From Thiomicrorhabdus sp. (GTDB lineage Bacteria > Pseudomonadota > Gammaproteobacteria > Thiomicrospirales > Thiomicrospiraceae): a stretch of 64,000 nt of DNA. Position numbers and translations under genes: made by a program. A model generated the notes under the pieces. That model did not search any database and was not told the DNA's origin. It worked only from the letters and a program-made list of their open reading frames with translations. Shown piece by piece: positions 43,549-50,611 of this stretch; the stretch's first letter is position 1; the number at the start of each line of letters is the position of its first letter. The stretch is taken from assembly GCF_963662555.1 (NCBI RefSeq), contig NZ_OY759719.1, positions 1,570,985 through 1,634,984 of the forward strand, written 5' to 3'.

Positions 43549-44571
43549 TTATAAAATAATAACTTCTGGTTCTAAATGAATTCCAAATTTGTGGTTTACG
43601 TCATCTTGAACAAGATGATAAAGCTCTTCAATGTCAGTACCTGTTGCACCGCCTAAATTAATCAATACTAGAGCATGTTTAATTGAAACACCTGATTTAC
43701 CATGTGTACGACCTTTCCAACCCGTTTGTTCAATTAACCAAGCAGCAGGAATTTTATAGTTTCCTTCAAGTGTCTTATGGTGAGGGATTTCTGGATATTC
43801 TTGAATAAGAGTTTCAAAGTAATCGGGTTCAACTATTGGGTTTTTAAAAAAGCTTCCAGCATTGCCTTGACGTTCTGGGTTAGGTAATCTGTTTTGTCTA
43901 ATATCAACAATGGCTTCAAAAATGATTGCAGGGGTCAGTTTCTCTTTTGGTATGTCTGCTAAAGCTTCTTTGAGCGGATCATACGCCAAGTTTGGGTTGC
44001 CATATTTAAGTTTTCTAAGCCTAAATGTTACTCGGTGAACCAACAGGCGATTTACAAATTCTTGTTTGAAAATACTGGTTCTATACCCAAAATTACACTC
44101 TGCATTACGGTACTCAATACGTTGGCCATCATATATATTTAGGGTTTGTACACGAGTAATCGTGTCACGAGCTTCCGCACCGTAAGCTCCAATATTTTGT
44201 ACTGGTGCGGCTCCAACTGTGCCAGGTATTAATGCAAGGTTTTCTAGGCCCCACCAGTTATTCTCTACAGTGTATTTAACTAAGTCATGCCATTTCATTC
44301 CTGCACCGACCGAAAGCCAAATATTCTCTTCGTCTTCTTTAACGATTTTTAATTTATCGTAAGTGCAACGAACCACCACACCTTCAATATCATGAGTAAA
44401 GAGTAAATTACTGCCATCACCAATAATTCGCCAGGGTAAAGATGCCAGCTTAAGATCAGAGCGTAAGATTAAGATATCGCTCTGTTTATTGATTTCAATA
44501 AAATATTCGCTCTTAACATCAATGTTAAAAGTATTGTAAGGCAGAAGTGATTGGTTGGCCTGAATGTGCAT
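43549..44571 (-). CDS. murB: UDP-N-acetylenolpyruvoylglucosamine reductase MurB
   Basis: A 340-residue FAD enzyme that reduces UDP-GlcNAc-enolpyruvate to UDP-MurNAc. The N-terminal LLPYNTFNIDVKSEYF, the FAD block WRIIGDGSNLLF, the segment GLENLALIPGTVGAAPVQNIGAYG and the Ser-bearing GNAGSFFKNP are all diagnostic. The ending HKFGIHLEPEVIIL is the family C-terminus. The start is put at MHIQANQS (44571). It diverges from the NSS transporter gene across 53 bp. Confidence 0.95.
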   Translation of the reverse strand: MHIQANQSLLPYNTFNIDVKSEYFIEINKQSDILILRSDLKLASLPWRIIGDGSNLLFTHDIEGVVVRCTYDKLKIVKEDEENIWLSVGAGMKWHDLVKYTVENNWWGLENLALIPGTVGAAPVQNIGAYGAEARDTITRVQTLNIYDGQRIEYRNAECNFGYRTSIFKQEFVNRLLVHRVTFRLRKLKYGNPNLAYDPLKEALADIPKEKLTPAIIFEAIVDIRQNRLPNPERQGNAGSFFKNPIVEPDYFETLIQEYPEIPHHKTLEGNYKIPAAWLIEQTGWKGRTHGKSGVSIKHALVLINLGGATGTDIEELYHLVQDDVNHKFGIHLEPEVIIL

Positions 44572-44624
44572 TTTAGTCTTGTGTATAATGAGTAACAAAT
44601 TGAGATTATTATAAAGGAAGATGA

Positions 44625-46058
44625 ATGAGTCAGTTGAGACTTTCTAAAGATTCTTGGTCGTCGCAATCAGTTTTTATTATGGCGGCAATTGGTTCTGCTG
44701 TTGGCTTAGGTAATCTGTGGAAGTTTCCGTACATTACAGGTGAAAACGGTGGTGGTGCTTTTGTATTGGTTTATTTGGCTTGTATTTTACTAATTGGTAT
44801 TCCTGTTTTGCTTTCTGAATTAGCTTTAGGGCGGGCAGGCCAAGCAAACCCTGTGCAAGCAATGGCTAATTTAGCTCATGAAAATGGCGGCGGACGTTGG
44901 TGGAGTTTACTCGGTTTTAATGGAGTGTTAGCGGGTGCTTTGATTTTATCGTTTTATACCGTGATTGCTGGTTGGGGTTTAGCTTATTTTGTAGAGAGTA
45001 TACAAGGTGGGTTTGTTGGTATGGGAGCCGAAGAGGTTGGTGAGAATTTTAGCAGTCTATTGGCTAACCCTGTTGAGCTTCTTTTTTGGCATACTCTTGT
45101 TAGTATCTTTACTGTTATTGTGGTGGCTAAAGGTATAAAAAGTGGTATTGAAAAGGCCATCTCTTTTATGATGCCTGGATTATTATTTATATTGCTTGTG
45201 TTACTTGGCTACGCAACTACTACAGGTTCATTTGGTCATAGTTTTTCTTTTTTATTTTCACCTGATTTTTCGAAATTAACCTGGCAGTCGGTGCTTACGG
45301 CAATGGGGCACGCCTTTTTTACACTGAGTATTGGTTTGGGAACCATGATGGTTTACGGATCTTATATCTCTAAAAAGTATTCTATTGTTAAAGCAGGTTT
45401 GTGGATTGCTCTTGCCGATACTTTGGTTGCACTTTTAGCAGGCCTGGTCATTTTTTCTATTGTTTTTGCAAATGGTCTTGAACCAAGTTCAGGCCCTGGC
45501 TTGTTATTTCAAACCTTACCCATTGCTTTTGGAGATATGACAGGCGGTTGGTTTTTTGGAACTCTATTTTTTGCTTTGGTAGTAATGGCCGCATTAAGTT
45601 CATCAATTTCTTTAATTGAACCAGCGGTGAGTTGGTTTGATCAAAACTGGGGAATTAAACGTGCCAAAGCGGCTTGGATTTTAGGCACAATTATTTGGTT
45701 TGTGGGTATTGGTAGTGTCTTGTCCTTTAATGAATGGTCCGATATTCACCTTATTGGTGAAAGAAACTTTTTTGAATCTGTTGATTTTATTACCGCCAAT
45801 ATTATGCTGCCATTGGGTGGGCTGTTAATCTCTATTTTTGTTGCTTGGGTTTTAAAGGATGAGGAACGCGACAAACAGTTGGACATGAGTAATTGGGTGA
45901 TGGGTAAATTTATATTGGATTTAAAGTGGATTGCTCCTGTTGCAATTATGGTGATTTTTGCTTCAAATCTAGTATCAGGCGATGACATTATCCCAATGTT
46001 ATCGGCTATATTGGTTGTGTATATGATTTATGTCTGGAATATAAAACGCTCTCAGTAA
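44625..46058 (+). CDS. sodium-dependent symporter of the NSS (SNF) family
   Basis: A 477-residue transporter with about twelve hydrophobic segments. The opening WSSQSVFIMAAIGSAVGLGNLWKFPYITGENGGGAFVLVY (about residues 8-47, shown only as description) contains the unwound TM1 sodium-site residues of LeuT-like transporters. The substrate is probably an amino acid, not identified. An AAAGGAAG site sets the start at 44625. A CAGGCCTGGT copy codes Ala-Gly-Leu-Val. It ends at a strong terminator. Confidence 0.9.
   Translation: MSQLRLSKDSWSSQSVFIMAAIGSAVGLGNLWKFPYITGENGGGAFVLVYLACILLIGIPVLLSELALGRAGQANPVQAMANLAHENGGGRWWSLLGFNGVLAGALILSFYTVIAGWGLAYFVESIQGGFVGMGAEEVGENFSSLLANPVELLFWHTLVSIFTVIVVAKGIKSGIEKAISFMMPGLLFILLVLLGYATTTGSFGHSFSFLFSPDFSKLTWQSVLTAMGHAFFTLSIGLGTMMVYGSYISKKYSIVKAGLWIALADTLVALLAGLVIFSIVFANGLEPSSGPGLLFQTLPIAFGDMTGGWFFGTLFFALVVMAALSSSISLIEPAVSWFDQNWGIKRAKAAWILGTIIWFVGIGSVLSFNEWSDIHLIGERNFFESVDFITANIMLPLGGLLISIFVAWVLKDEERDKQLDMSNWVMGKFILDLKWIAPVAIMVIFASNLVSGDDIIPMLSAILVVYMIYVWNIKRSQ
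45439..45448 (+). repeat. dispersed palindrome copy 13, inside coding sequence
   Basis: CAGGCCTGGT with G on the left. Read as Ala-Gly-Leu-Val in the NSS transporter gene. Confidence 0.8.
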
Positions 46059-46080
46059 AGAAATGACTAAACCGGGTATA

Positions 46081-46110
46081 AAAAAGGAGGCTAATTAAGC
46101 CTCCTTTTTT
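46081..46110. terminator. bidirectional terminator between the NSS transporter and the cNMP-domain gene
   Basis: The stem AAAAAGGAGGCT / AGCCTCCTTTTT has a 5-nt loop and flanking A and T runs. Confidence 0.95.
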
Positions 46111-46127
46111 GTATGCGTAATTAACTT

Positions 46128-46607
46128 TTAATATTGTGCAGTATATTGGTTTTGTACCATACGGTGCATCTCTAAATATTTAGCATTGATTTTGCGTTGC
46201 ATAATGTGAGAGTATCGAAGAATAGAACGCATAACATGATAAGTCAGCATAGGGTGTTGTTCTACAAGGCTTTCAAAGGCATCTTTATGTAATAAGATGA
46301 CTTCAGAATCTCGTTTTGCCACTAAACGCATGGTATGAGTATTACCATCGATAAAACTTAATTCTCCAGTCATACTGCCTTCTTTTAAGGTATCAATATG
46401 AATAGTTGCATTATTGCTCAGCACCTTTAAAACTTCTAGTTTGCCGCTAATCAGCAGGTATAAGGTTTCGTCTTTTGTGCCTTCATCAAATAAAATCTCA
46501 CCCTTGCTAAGTGTCTTATGGGTAACTGCAGTAGATAATATTTCACACTCTTCAATAGAGACGTCTTGACCAATAATGGTTTCAGATAAGGTTTTTGCAA
46601 CATTCAT
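46128..46607 (-). CDS. stand-alone cyclic-nucleotide-binding-domain protein
   Basis: A 159-residue protein consisting of one cNMP-binding (CRP-type) beta-roll (about residues 15-125) and a short helical tail; no DNA-binding domain follows. The block GEILFDEGTKDETLYLLISGKLEVL is typical, and MTGELSFIDGNTHTMRLVAKRDSEV is the phosphate-binding region. The cyclic-nucleotide Arg is not in its usual form, so ligand binding is uncertain. The start at 46607 has GAGAG upstream; the TTG at 46634 is less likely. It is probably a regulatory or partner subunit. Confidence 0.78.
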   Translation of the reverse strand: MNVAKTLSETIIGQDVSIEECEILSTAVTHKTLSKGEILFDEGTKDETLYLLISGKLEVLKVLSNNATIHIDTLKEGSMTGELSFIDGNTHTMRLVAKRDSEVILLHKDAFESLVEQHPMLTYHVMRSILRYSHIMQRKINAKYLEMHRMVQNQYTAQY

Positions 46608-46763
46608 AGATAGGCTCTCAATAGTATTTAACAAGTAATTTTATTCTAACCTTATGAGAAAGAACATAACAGTATAAATACTTAAAAATTCTATGTATGA
46701 GGGTAGGTTTTAAAAATGAGGAGTATGAATAGTTTAAATTGCACTCGATTGAATGCAATTTGA

Positions 46764-46783
46764 TTTTGACCAGGTCTGGTCAA
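46764..46783. repeat. diverged palindrome related to the dispersed repeat
   Basis: TTTGACCAGGTCTGGTCAAA is symmetric except at its centre (GT instead of GC). It shares CCAGG/CTGG arms with the dispersed palindrome but has TGAC/GTCA flanks. It lies 6 bp beyond the stop of the small membrane-protein gene and may act as its terminator. Confidence 0.6.
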
Positions 46784-46788
46784 ACTGC

Positions 46789-47028
46789 TTATTTAAGTTC
46801 TTGAATAGGAAAAAAGTGGCCAAAAAATGCACTTAATCCCCAAACAAAAGTAAGAATCAATATAAAAACAATAATGATTGATCGGGCAGTTTTATTATCA
46901 ATGAATTTCGCTTTCCAGTTTTCGCTTTTGATGAGAGGCCAAACTAGATAAATAAAAACAACCAGTGCAATAATTTGTAATGCGATAAAAAGGTGTTGCA
47001 ACCAAGAAGGAAGCTCGGATTCTGTCAT
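46789..47028 (-). CDS. small two-segment membrane protein, unknown
   Basis: A 79-residue protein with two hydrophobic segments (about residues 12-32 and 49-70) separated by a basic, polar loop (KSENWKAKFIDNKTARS). There is no signal peptide or known motif. The ATG lacks a strong ribosome site. It lies between dapE and the cNMP-domain gene on the same strand, with 78 bp between it and dapE. A real small gene is likely, because both segments look like genuine membrane helices, but the function is unknown. Confidence 0.55.
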   Translation of the reverse strand: MTESELPSWLQHLFIALQIIALVVFIYLVWPLIKSENWKAKFIDNKTARSIIIVFILILTFVWGLSAFFGHFFPIQELK

Positions 47029-47106
47029 ATTGTTCTCATTTTTTGTAAAGCCAGGTTTTGATCAATTTGTGCTTCTATGCGTTAACACAGGTAGTCTTTG
47101 TAAAGC

Positions 47107-48237
47107 TTAAGTTAATAGGTTGACTAAAGTTTGGTAATAAATATCAGTTAACTGGTTTAAATCACTGACACTCACTTGTTCATCAATTTTATGAATTGTA
47201 GCGTTGATAGGGCCAAGCTCAATAACTTGAGCACCCGTTGGGGCTATAAAACGACCATCAGATGTACCGCCTGCTGTTGATAGTTGCGGTTTATACCCAA
47301 CTATTTTTTGTGATGCATCTTGAACTGCTTTTATCAGCTTGCCTTCAGCGGGGGTAATAAATGGCAGGCCTGATAAAGTCCAATCTAAACTGTATTCAAG
47401 TTTATGGTGGTCTAAGATAGCATGCACGCTCTCTTTAAGGGATTCAGGGGTGTGTTCGGTTGAAAAGCGAAAGTTAAATTGAATCACAACATCGCCAGGA
47501 ATTACATTGGTAGCCCCTGTACCGCCATTAATATTAGAGATTTGAAATGAGGTTGGAGGGAAATACTCGTTACCATGATCCCATTGAACCTGAACCAATT
47601 GTTCTAAAGCGGGAGCCATATTATGAATAGGGTTATCGGCGAGCTCTGGATAGGCGATATGACCTTGAGTACCTTTAATTGTTAAGTTACCACTTAAAGA
47701 ACCTCGGCGACCATTTTTAATAGAATCGGCAAGTTTATGGCTACTAGATGGTTCGCCAACTAAACAGTATTCAAATTTTTCATTACGAGCTTCTAAGGCT
47801 TCAACTACTTTAACGGTACCTTCTGTCGCCGGGCCTTCTTCATCACTGGTAATGAGGTAAGCAATAGACCCTTTGTGATTTGGGTGATCATTTACAAAAC
47901 GATTGGTTGCGACCATAAAACAAGCAATTGAACTTTTCATATCTGCCGTGCCACGACCAAACATCATGTCGCCATCAATATGTGCAGAAAAAGGTGGGTG
48001 AGTCCAGGCGTCTTCTGGGCCTGTAGGAACCACATCTGTATGACCTGCAAATACCAAACAAGGTGATTCAGTACCTTTTCTTGACCAAATATTATCCACT
48101 TCACCAAATTTCATATTTTCAGTTGTAAACCCTAAAGGTTGTAAATAGTCGGCAATAATTTGCTGACAACCCTTATCGTTAGGGGTTACAGAATCAATCT
48201 GGATTAGTTTTTGTGCAAGCTTAATGGTGTCTGTCAT
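47107..48237 (-). CDS. dapE: succinyl-diaminopimelate desuccinylase DapE
   Basis: A 376-residue dizinc M20 amidohydrolase giving LL-diaminopimelate, for lysine and peptidoglycan. The metal-site blocks are [12 protein letters not shown] (His), [11 protein letters not shown] (Asp), TSDEEGPA (Glu-Glu) and the C-terminal [14 protein letters not shown] (His). The dapD gene for an earlier step lies 0.8 kb away on the other strand, and the ArsC-like gene is directly upstream, as in many Gammaproteobacteria. A GCAGGCCTGA variant of the dispersed word lies inside (47364-47373). Confidence 0.95.
   Translation of the reverse strand: MTDTIKLAQKLIQIDSVTPNDKGCQQIIADYLQPLGFTTENMKFGEVDNIWSRKGTESPCLVFAGHTDVVPTGPEDAWTHPPFSAHIDGDMMFGRGTADMKSSIACFMVATNRFVNDHPNHKGSIAYLITSDEEGPATEGTVKVVEALEARNEKFEYCLVGEPSSSHKLADSIKNGRRGSLSGNLTIKGTQGHIAYPELADNPIHNMAPALEQLVQVQWDHGNEYFPPTSFQISNINGGTGATNVIPGDVVIQFNFRFSTEHTPESLKESVHAILDHHKLEYSLDWTLSGLPFITPAEGKLIKAVQDASQKIVGYKPQLSTAGGTSDGRFIAPTGAQVIELGPINATIHKIDEQVSVSDLNQLTDIYYQTLVNLLT
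47365..47372. repeat. core-only dispersed palindrome copy 14 (CAGGCCTG) in dapE
   Basis: Only the 8-bp core is kept. It is the single copy found inside a minus-strand gene, read there as Ser-Gly-Leu-Pro. Confidence 0.6.
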
Positions 48238-48305
48238 GTGTTTGAATCTTTATGTTTAAGGTGTTGTGATTAATGAGCTGTATTATAACGTAATCAAACT
48301 AATCA

Positions 48306-48647
48306 TTATTTAATAAAGCTTTGATATTCGGCTTCTTTAAAACCAAATAATAAGGTTGATTGTGTTTCTAAAACAGGGCGTTTCACCAGTGTTGGCATCT
48401 CAGTTAACACACTTAGGTCTTGCCCAGAAGTCAGAGCCTGTTTTTGTTCATCGGTTAATTGCTTCCAACTGGTACTGCGTTTATTTAAGATGACCTCAAT
48501 AGGTTGTGTTTGTAGCCATTTTTCAATGGTTTCTAGAGTTAAACCCTGTTTTTTAAAGTCATGAAATGTATAAGTTACCTGGTTTTCGTCTAAAAATTTA
48601 CGTGCTTTACGGACTGTATCACAGTTTGGTATGCCGTATAGAATCAT
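48306..48647 (-). CDS. ArsC/Spx-family reductase-like protein (YffB type)
   Basis: A 113-residue thioredoxin-fold protein of the ArsC family. It opens with MILYGIPNCDTVRKARKFLDENQ, holding the single N-terminal Cys (residue 9), and contains LNKRSTSWKQL and the LVKRPVLE cis-Pro region typical of YffB. YffB-like genes are commonly next to dapE, as here (68 bp apart on the same strand). The physiological substrate is not known; arsenate reduction is not implied. Confidence 0.85.
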   Translation of the reverse strand: MILYGIPNCDTVRKARKFLDENQVTYTFHDFKKQGLTLETIEKWLQTQPIEVILNKRSTSWKQLTDEQKQALTSGQDLSVLTEMPTLVKRPVLETQSTLLFGFKEAEYQSFIK

Positions 48648-48773
48648 GGTTTGTCTGCCTTTTTTGATAATGTGATTTCATTATAGAGTGAGCACGCTAT
48701 GAATCAACAATTCAGCGAGTAAATTGTTAAAGAATGTTCTTTTTAGGGTGTTAGTGGTTATTTATTTAATTGA

Positions 48774-48932
48774 AGACCTTTGCATGAGTAGGGTGCGAGA
48801 AAAAAAATGGGAAAAAATTTATCTGATTGAGGCGATAAAAACAGTAAATATCTGGCAATTCACAAGTTTTTTAACTAAAACCAGGAAAATTTTAACCATT
48901 TTTAGCCTTACATCCACTCATGCAAAGGTCTC
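48774..48932. mobile_element. MITE-like fold-back element 2 (159 bp, IS5-like ends)
   Basis: The left end AGACCTTTGCATGAGT is an exact inverted copy of the right end (ACTCATGCAAAGGTCT, followed by C). The inner arms share AAAAATGG-like segments with each other and with element 1. The flanking TTGA (48770-48773 and 48933-48936) is a candidate target duplication. There is no transposase inside. Confidence 0.85.
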
Positions 48933-48953
48933 TTGAATTTCAGTTGTGATTTT

Positions 48954-48983
48954 TTGGCTGTTTGGCGTTTGAAAAGGTATAAT
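48954..48983 (+). promoter_or_regulatory. sigma-70-type promoter for dapD
   Basis: TTGGCT (48954-48959) and TATAAT (48978-48983) with an 18-bp spacer lie about 45 bp before the dapD start. The -35 box lies 21 bp beyond the end of the fold-back element. Confidence 0.65.
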
Positions 48984-49026
48984 TATCGGCTATTTAATTT
49001 TCTAATTTACTTGAGAGAGCTGCATT

Positions 49027-49926
49027 ATGACAATCAAAAGAATCGGTCACCGTTATAGCGATACTAAAACAGGCGTAACCTTAGATGTGTGGTTTCCACG
49101 CTCAAATAAAGAAATTGCTCGTAACTGTTTGGCTTCTAAAGCTGGGCTGATTAAAGGTGATTTTGTAACTGTTGAAATTGCTTCAATTGATGATGCACCA
49201 ACTTCTGCTGAAGAAGCATACCTTCGCCTGCACTTATTATCTGAGTGTGCCGTTAAGCCAAATGAGATCAACTTAGATGGCGTGTTTGGTTTATTAAATA
49301 ACGTTGCTTGGACAACTGCTGGGCCAGTTTTACCATCAGAAGTGGAAAACTTGCGTGAAGCGATTGCGGATGAAGTTCACCAGTTTAATGTGACTTGTGT
49401 AGATAAGTTCCCACGTATGACCGACTATGTTATTCCTGAAGGTGTTCGTATTGGTAATGCAGACCGTGTTCGTTTGGGTGCTCACTTAGCACCAGGTACA
49501 ACGATTATGCATGAAGGTTTTGTAAACTTTAATGCCGGTACTTTAGGTAACTCAATGGTTGAAGGGCGTATTAGTGCTAGTGTTGTGATTGGAGAAAACA
49601 CTGATATCGGTGGTGGTGCTTCTATTATGGGAACACTTTCTGGTGGTGGTAAGCAGGTTATTTCAATGGGTCAAAGAAACTTATTGGGTGCAAACGCTGG
49701 TTTAGGTATCTCTTTGGGTGATGACTGTATCGTTGAATCTGGTTTATATTTAACTGCGGGTACTAAAGTTAAAATGCCTGATGGGTCTATTGTTTCAGCT
49801 CGTGACTTATCAGGCCAATCAAAACTATTATTTAGACGTCATAGCCAGACGGGTGCGGTAGAAGCCATTGTTACTGACGGCACTTTATGGGGCGGTTTAA
49901 ACAGTGCTTTACATAACAACGACTAG
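49027..49926 (+). CDS. dapD: tetrahydrodipicolinate N-succinyltransferase DapD
   Basis: A 299-residue trimeric acyltransferase that succinylates tetrahydrodipicolinate in diaminopimelate synthesis. The hexapeptide-repeat beta-helix is visible from about residue 140 (VIPEGVRIGNADRVRLG, ASVVIGENTDIGGGASIMG, NAGLGISLGDDCIVESG). The sequence differs from the classical 274-residue E. coli form and resembles the second DapD type. A GAGAG site precedes the ATG. The stop codon falls in the first copy of a threefold tandem repeat. Confidence 0.9.
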   Translation: MTIKRIGHRYSDTKTGVTLDVWFPRSNKEIARNCLASKAGLIKGDFVTVEIASIDDAPTSAEEAYLRLHLLSECAVKPNEINLDGVFGLLNNVAWTTAGPVLPSEVENLREAIADEVHQFNVTCVDKFPRMTDYVIPEGVRIGNADRVRLGAHLAPGTTIMHEGFVNFNAGTLGNSMVEGRISASVVIGENTDIGGGASIMGTLSGGGKQVISMGQRNLLGANAGLGISLGDDCIVESGLYLTAGTKVKMPDGSIVSARDLSGQSKLLFRRHSQTGAVEAIVTDGTLWGGLNSALHNND

Positions 49927-49952
49927 TAACAACGACTAGTAACAACGACTAG
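49914..49952 (+). repeat. 13-bp tandem repeat, three copies, at the dapD stop
   Basis: The unit ACAACGACTAGTA is repeated three times (the last ends in C). The dapD stop TAG lies in the first copy, and the following copies present TAG in the other frames. Confidence 0.93.
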
Positions 49953-49976
49953 TCTTTAATGTCTTGTTAATTTTGA

Positions 49977-50051
49977 TATGGTTAACTTTATAAAAACTGA
50001 GTTTTTTGAGTTAACCATATTGATTACTTAGCTGTTCTGGCTGAGTAATTG
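49977..50051 (+). terminator. two consecutive hairpins after dapD
   Basis: The first hairpin is ATATGGTTAACT / AGTTAACCATAT (49977-49988 and 50009-50020), 12 bp with a 20-nt loop. The second is ATTACTTAGC / GCTGAGTAAT (about 50023-50049), 10 bp with one G-U pair. T-rich sequence follows. Together they probably end dapD transcription. Confidence 0.6.
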
Positions 50052-50172
50052 AATTCTATTTGTCTTTTCGGCCAGCATTAATCTATTTTCATTTTGGTAT
50101 AATTCAAACTAATATTTTTATTTTTCGATCTATTTTTTTAACTTCGCTTTATTTATTTAAGGGGTGCCTATA

Positions 50173-50544
50173 GTGGCAAAAGTGATTGGTTTTGACCATG
50201 TCAGTATCATCGTAAAAGATGCCGAGGCTTCTCTGGCTTTTTATCAAGAGTTATTAAATATAGAACTGTTAGATAGGCCTAATTTGGGTTTTCCAGGTTA
50301 TTGGGTAGATTTACATGCCGGGCAAAGTTTACATATTATGGAGTTGGAAAACCCGGTTGAAGGGGTTCAACGCCCTGAACATGGTGGTAGAGATTACCAT
50401 TTTGCTTTAAGGGTAGATTCTATTGATGAATTTGTAGAAAAGCTCGATAGAATGCAAAAGCCTTATACTTTAAGTCGTTCTGGTAGAAAAGCTTTGTTTA
50501 CTAAAGACTTAGACAATAATTCATTAGAATTATTTGAGCCATAA
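50173..50544 (+). CDS. VOC-superfamily (glyoxalase/dioxygenase-like) protein
   Basis: A 123-residue two-repeat VOC-fold protein. The opening FDHVSIIVKDAEASLAFYQELL has the metal-ligand His, LHIMEL the second, and YHFALRVDSIDEFVEKL begins the second repeat; the ending NSLELFEP has the final Glu. This suggests a metal-dependent isomerase, lyase or dioxygenase of unknown substrate. The start is set at GTG 50173 because AAGGGG (50159-50164) overlaps the other GTG. An extended -10 (TGGTATAAT, ending 50103) lies upstream. Confidence 0.82.
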   Translation: MAKVIGFDHVSIIVKDAEASLAFYQELLNIELLDRPNLGFPGYWVDLHAGQSLHIMELENPVEGVQRPEHGGRDYHFALRVDSIDEFVEKLDRMQKPYTLSRSGRKALFTKDLDNNSLELFEP

Positions 50545-50569
50545 TCTGTCTATTTATTTCAATATAGAT

Positions 50570-50597
50570 TTAAATTTACCAGGCCTGGTAAATTTAA
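50570..50597. repeat. dispersed palindrome copy 15, centre of a 28-bp perfect palindrome
   Basis: TTAAATTTACCAGG and its exact complement meet with no spacer, in the 67-bp gap between the convergent VOC gene and glnD. The arms add AAATTTAA-type sequence to the repeat. It is probably used as a transcription end, although it is AT-rich outside the core. Confidence 0.93.
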
Positions 50598-50611
50598 TTT
50601 TAGATTCATGG

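Larger units (their letters stand above)
48648..49026. other. 379-bp divergent intergenic region, ArsC-like gene to dapD
   Basis: The region is filled by the 159-bp fold-back element at 48774-48932 and the dapD promoter at 48954-48983. The 70-codon open frame spanning 48724-48936 is made of the element itself and is not called. Confidence 0.6.

Noticed and set aside
48724..48936. A 70-codon open frame between the ArsC-like gene and dapD
   Set aside because: It lies mainly within the fold-back element, has no homologous features or ribosome site, and its last codons are the terminal inverted repeat.
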